This document shows, piece after piece, positions 7,172 through 10,388 of a DNA stretch of 10,388 nt (positions within the stretch are counted from its first letter, which is position 1; every line of letters begins with the position of its first letter). The notes beneath the pieces are model-generated. The model ran no database searches. It was not told the DNA's origin and saw nothing but the letters and a program-made list of their open reading frames with translations. A program made the position numbers and the translations under genes. This stretch comes from Acidimicrobiia bacterium (GTDB lineage: Bacteria > Actinomycetota > Acidimicrobiia > Spongiisociales > SHLN01), in assembly GCA_004283105.1 (NCBI GenBank), contig SHLN01000081.1, forward strand, positions 1 to 10,388, written 5' to 3'.

Positions 7172-8331
7172 GCGAGAACGAGATTCAGTCCGCATTCGAC
7201 CATTTGGAACGGGATGTCGTGACGAGCGTCAGGACCGGGGAGCGCCTCGAGCACATCACCGGGCGGCCCCGCCTCCGCCGGCGTCCGGCCGTTGCCGCAC
7301 TGGTCGGGGCTGCCGTCGTCGTCCTCGTTGTCGGAGGCGGCGTCTTATTGGTACTGCCGGACGATGACCGGGATCCGTCCCCCCCGGCGACGGTTGGATC
7401 GACCACCAGCATGGTCGAGAGCACGACGACGACGACCGCAGGCGTGCCGACGACCCTGCTACCGGAACCGCCGCTCGGATCGGTCCTCATCGCCGATATG
7501 GATGTTCTCGCCCTTCAGCAGGGTGACGGCTATATCGCCTACCTCGCCGAACGGGTCGTCGGAGATGGATCAGGTGGCGTGGTGGTCCAGCTCGACAACC
7601 GGCTCATCCGGATCACCCCGGCCGGCGAAGGCGGTGACCTCATCGACGGCGATGACTGGGGTGGGGGTGAAGGCCCCGTTGCGGTCCGGCTCGAAGACAT
7701 CGCGCTCGTCGACGGGTCGCCCCGGGTGCTCTTCGTTGTGTCCGGCGGAACCTTGCTCGACAGCTATGAGGAAGCCTGGTCGTACGACCTCGAGTCCGGT
7801 TCCTCGGCGTTGCTGTACACCCTGGAGCCGGCCTTCGAAAGCACGATCACCCGGGTGTCGCAGGTCGACGACCTGGTGGTGCTGAGCAGCGCCTTCGAAG
7901 GCGGTAGTTCCTTCGAGTTCCTCAACGCCGATGGCGACCGGGTCGACGTCACCGGCCCGTACGCCGACCGTCCGGGAGGCGCTCCCGAATACCCGACCTA
8001 CGTCGACCAGGCTGTGCTGTCGCCGGACGGCTCCACCATGGCCTACGTCGAGGGTGAATACCCGACGGGAGCCGATCAGATAGTCGACATTGTTATGTGG
8101 GACCTCGCCACCGGCACCGAACTACGGCGGGTCCCGATCGAACTGACAAACGGTGCCTGGCCCGGCCGCCTCGACTACGACGGGGTCGGTGTTGTGCTCG
8201 GCCGGACGGGAAACGTAATCGTTGGCGTGCCGTTCCCCACCCCGCTGCTCATCGAGTCGCTCGCCGACGGGATCGTGACCGAGCTTCCGGAGCTGGGCTC
8301 ACCGAGCCTGGTGAAGTTCGACCTCCGGTAG
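7168..8331 (+). CDS. Single-pass membrane protein with propeller-like outer domain, putative anti-sigma/sensor partner
   Basis: 387 residues. A short cytoplasmic N-terminus (1-40) ends in RPRLRRRP, positive on the inside, followed by one membrane helix (about 41-63), a Thr/Ser/Pro-rich linker (about 64-104, containing ESTTTTT), and a roughly 280-residue outer domain rich in beta-strand motifs. The repeat-like stretches LSPDGSTMAYVEGEY and IVMWDLATGTELRRV resemble WD40/TolB-type propeller blades. The 4-base overlap with the ECF gene and the topology suggest an anti-sigma factor that senses something outside the membrane. However, the classical HxxxCxxC zinc anti-sigma motif is absent and the protein has no cysteine at all, so the sigma-binding role is inferred from position and the N-terminal segment is very small for a canonical anti-sigma domain. 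It could instead be a co-expressed envelope protein. No specific family was recognised. Confidence 0.8.
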   Translation: MSENEIQSAFDHLERDVVTSVRTGERLEHITGRPRLRRRPAVAALVGAAVVVLVVGGGVLLVLPDDDRDPSPPATVGSTTSMVESTTTTTAGVPTTLLPEPPLGSVLIADMDVLALQQGDGYIAYLAERVVGDGSGGVVVQLDNRLIRITPAGEGGDLIDGDDWGGGEGPVAVRLEDIALVDGSPRVLFVVSGGTLLDSYEEAWSYDLESGSSALLYTLEPAFESTITRVSQVDDLVVLSSAFEGGSSFEFLNADGDRVDVTGPYADRPGGAPEYPTYVDQAVLSPDGSTMAYVEGEYPTGADQIVDIVMWDLATGTELRRVPIELTNGAWPGRLDYDGVGVVLGRTGNVIVGVPFPTPLLIESLADGIVTELPELGSPSLVKFDLR

Positions 8332-8332
8332 A

Positions 8333-8351
8333 GCCGGGCCGCCGACCCGGC
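8333..8351 (+). terminator. Possible weak terminator hairpin after the sigma/partner pair
   Basis: Two bases after the TAG stop, GCCGGG (8333-8338) pairs with CCCGGC (8346-8351) across a 7-base loop, followed by AGGGGTTTGTT. The U-tract is poor, so termination may be inefficient or Rho-dependent and the kinase gene could be reached by read-through. The rest of the gap up to 8437 shows no convincing promoter. Confidence 0.4.
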
Positions 8352-8419
8352 AGGGGTTTGTTCCCGGTCAAGGTCCCGTGTGCATCGGCCGACAGTATTC
8401 GGGGAGAAAGCTCAGGGCT

Positions 8420-8450
8420 ATCGAGAGTGGCCACCCGATGATCGAGAGTG
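8420..8450. repeat. 10-bp direct repeat spanning the histidine kinase start
   Basis: ATCGAGAGTG occurs at 8420-8429 and 8441-8450, exactly 21 bases apart (two helical turns). The first copy overlaps the kinase ribosome binding region; the second forms codons 2-4. It may be a regulator site on one DNA face or a local duplication. Confidence 0.45.
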
Positions 8451-10388
8451 ATATTGCGGATTTTGACCTGGCCCGGTCGCGGGCCCGTATTCGCGCTGCC
8501 CTCGACGGCGTCATCACCATTGATGCCGAGGGGATCGTGGTCGAGTGGAACCCGGCTGCCGAGCGGATCTTCGGATACTCGGCCGACGAAGCCGTCGGCC
8601 GGATCATGGCCGACCTCATCGTCCCGCCTGCCATGCACGCCGGGCACCGGGACGGTATGGCTCGCTACCTGGCGAGCGGCGAGGGACGGGTGCTAGATCA
8701 ACGGCTCGAAATGCCGGCCATCACCGCCGACGGCCGCGAGATCACCATTGAGCTGACCATCACGTCGTTCACGGCCGGTGGCGAGCAGTGGTTCACTGGG
8801 TGGGCCCGCGATATCACCGACCTGAAGCGCACCGAGCACGCGCTGGCGGTCAGCGAGCAACGATTCCAGGCGGTGGTCGAACACTCATCGGACGTCATCA
8901 CAATCATCGATCGGGACGGCAATTGGCTCTATACGAGCCAGGCGGGGACCCGGTTGACCGGATATCCAAAGGGGTTCGATCCAGAGGGAGGTATCTTCTC
9001 GCTGCTCCACCCCGAAGACACCGGACTGGCTCTCCAGACGCTACAAGAGGTGATGGCGGGTACCCGCGGTCCCGACGAACCCGTTGAGCTGAGGATCATC
9101 GATGCCGACGGCAAGACGCTCCGCTTCGAGACGGTAGGCGTCAACATGCTCGACAACCCGGCGGTGGAGGGCGTTGTGCTGCACGCAAGGGATGTCACCG
9201 AGCGCCACGCTGCCGAAGCCGAGCTGGGGCTGCGAACCCAGCAGCTGGCCGGGGTGCTCGGCTCGATTCAGCTCGGCGTGCTGGTGGAGGATCGACGGCG
9301 CCACGTGGCCGTCGTCAACGACGCCTTCACCAAGATGTTCAGCACGCCGGTCACGGCCGGGGAGCTGGTGGGAGCCGACTGTGCCGCCATGGCCGAACAG
9401 GTCAAGGATTTCTTTCTCGATCCGGCACGGTTCGTGGAAGGCATCGATCGCTGCATTGCCGGCAGAGCGCCGGTGTCCGAAGAAGTCACGCTGGCAGACG
9501 GACGGGTGCTGGAACGGGATTACCTTCCGGTCCTATCCGAGGCGGGTGACATCGATGGCCACATCTGGATGTACCGCGATGTGACCGATCGCAAGCGGGC
9601 CGAAGAAGAGCGGGAGCATATGCTCGAAGCGGAGCGGCTTGCTCGCCGCAGTATCGAAGCCTCGCAAGCCGTTCTGGAAGTTCAGAACCGGTCACTGCGC
9701 GAGCTCGACCGACTCAAGGACGAGGTGGTGGCCACGGTATCCCACGAGCTCCGAACACCGCTCTCCTCGATCGTCAGTTTCGGTGAGCTGCTCGACGATG
9801 TGCAGGTCGGGCCGCTCAACGATGAGCAACAGGAGTTCGTGACCACCATCCGTCGCAACGCCGATCGGCTCATTCGGGTGGTCAACGACCTGCTGCTCCT
9901 GGCACGGCTGGAATCCGACACGATTGCTCTGGCGTACGAACCGGTCGACCTGGCCGACATGGCGCGATCCGTGGTGGCTGCCTACCAGCCGATGGCCGAG
10001 GAGAAGGGGATCGCCCTCGCTATCGCAGGCGGCTCGGGCCCATCGGGCTTGGCCGACCGGGAGCGGTTGGAACAGGTCGTGAGCAATCTGGTGACCAATG
10101 CGATCAAGTTCACTCCGCCGGGGGGACAAGTCGCGGTGGGGGTGCGTGAGATCGGATCGTCCCATTGCATCGAGGTGACCGACACCGGAATTGGCATCCC
10201 GGCCGACGAGCAGGAAGAGCTATTCCAGCGGTTTTTCCGGGCCAGCAACGCACGGGAGGCGACCATCCCCGGCACCGGCCTCGGGCTGGCCGTGTGCCAT
10301 GCGATCGTTCGGCTTCATGCCGGGCAGATCGACGTGCATAGCACCGAGGGTGAAGGCAGCACGTTCCGGGTCATTATTCCTGCTCACC
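8438..10388 (+). CDS. Soluble triple-PAS sensor histidine kinase, partial at right edge
   Basis: At least 650 residues; only the extreme C-terminus is missing. A histidine kinase senses through its N-terminal domains, autophosphorylates on His and passes the phosphate to a response regulator. Three PAS domains are seen at about 15-131 (ending ARDITDLKR), 136-260 (ending ARDVTERHA) and 264-390 (ending YRDVTDRKR). A helical linker, probably coiled coil (about 391-428), leads to the HisKA H-box SHELRTPLSS with His436. The HATPase domain follows: N-box NLVTNAIKF (550-558), G1 DTGIGIP (582-588), F-box LFQRFFRAS and G2 GTGLGLAVC (612-620). All catalytic boxes are intact. There is no signal peptide or membrane helix, so it is cytoplasmic. 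PAS1 resembles the FixL-type PAS and has His70 near the heme-ligand position. The ATG at 8438 has only a weak purine-rich site upstream; an in-frame GTG at 8378 is a less likely start. No response regulator is in the window; it may lie downstream. Confidence 0.95.
   Translation, partial: MIESDIADFDLARSRARIRAALDGVITIDAEGIVVEWNPAAERIFGYSADEAVGRIMADLIVPPAMHAGHRDGMARYLASGEGRVLDQRLEMPAITADGREITIELTITSFTAGGEQWFTGWARDITDLKRTEHALAVSEQRFQAVVEHSSDVITIIDRDGNWLYTSQAGTRLTGYPKGFDPEGGIFSLLHPEDTGLALQTLQEVMAGTRGPDEPVELRIIDADGKTLRFETVGVNMLDNPAVEGVVLHARDVTERHAAEAELGLRTQQLAGVLGSIQLGVLVEDRRRHVAVVNDAFTKMFSTPVTAGELVGADCAAMAEQVKDFFLDPARFVEGIDRCIAGRAPVSEEVTLADGRVLERDYLPVLSEAGDIDGHIWMYRDVTDRKRAEEEREHMLEAERLARRSIEASQAVLEVQNRSLRELDRLKDEVVATVSHELRTPLSSIVSFGELLDDVQVGPLNDEQQEFVTTIRRNADRLIRVVNDLLLLARLESDTIALAYEPVDLADMARSVVAAYQPMAEEKGIALAIAGGSGPSGLADRERLEQVVSNLVTNAIKFTPPGGQVAVGVREIGSSHCIEVTDTGIGIPADEQEELFQRFFRASNAREATIPGTGLGLAVCHAIVRLHAGQIDVHSTEGEGSTFRVIIPAH

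Noticed and set aside
6572..7195. Minus-strand frame of 207 codons antisense to the sigma factor
   Set aside because: Its translation has no domain features, and the opposite strand carries an unambiguous ECF sigma factor.
8378..8437. Upstream in-frame GTG start for the histidine kinase at 8378
   Set aside because: It would add 20 residues of no recognisable character; the ATG at 8438 starts close to the PAS1 helix, as is usual.

Overview
The window is very GC-rich with strong G/C third-position bias. Its gene content fits a high-GC Actinomycetota genome, probably Acidimicrobiia-like: a large secreted bacterial alpha-2-macroglobulin (A2M), a DUF3159 membrane protein, a SigE-type ECF sigma factor translationally coupled to a membrane partner, and a PAS-rich histidine kinase. 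The taxonomic placement is inferred from protein style only; there is no rRNA or marker gene here.

Layout. Bases 1-5644 (minus strand) hold one uninterrupted reading frame of at least 1881 codons. It encodes an exported A2M-family protein whose C-terminus lies beyond the left edge. About 120 bases upstream of its start, on the same strand, is a DUF3159 integral membrane protein (5765-6445). A 207-base divergent region (6446-6652) separates these from a plus-strand pair: an ECF sigma factor (6653-7171) and, overlapping it by 4 bases, a single-pass membrane protein with a beta-propeller-like outer domain (7168-8331), read as its anti-sigma or sensor partner. After a 106-base gap, a soluble sensor histidine kinase with three PAS domains begins at 8438 and runs off the right edge just before its end. 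No stretch over 300 bases lacks a gene. The many long plus-strand open frames across 188-5768 are antisense shadows of the A2M gene.

How the parts may work together. The A2M gene is preceded by a sequence matching the ECF promoter pattern (GGAACC, 17 bases, CGTCTC), placed so that a leader of about 27 bases carries the ribosome binding site. An ECF sigma/partner pair lies close by. A testable reading is a small cell-envelope stress or defence locus in which the membrane partner releases the sigma factor to transcribe the A2M gene. The A2M protein keeps the family architecture, but its thioester site CxEQ is replaced by SADG, so it should not be able to trap targets covalently. The kinase could be a second sensory input; its response regulator is not in the window. 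No mobile element, CRISPR array, tRNA or rRNA gene was seen.
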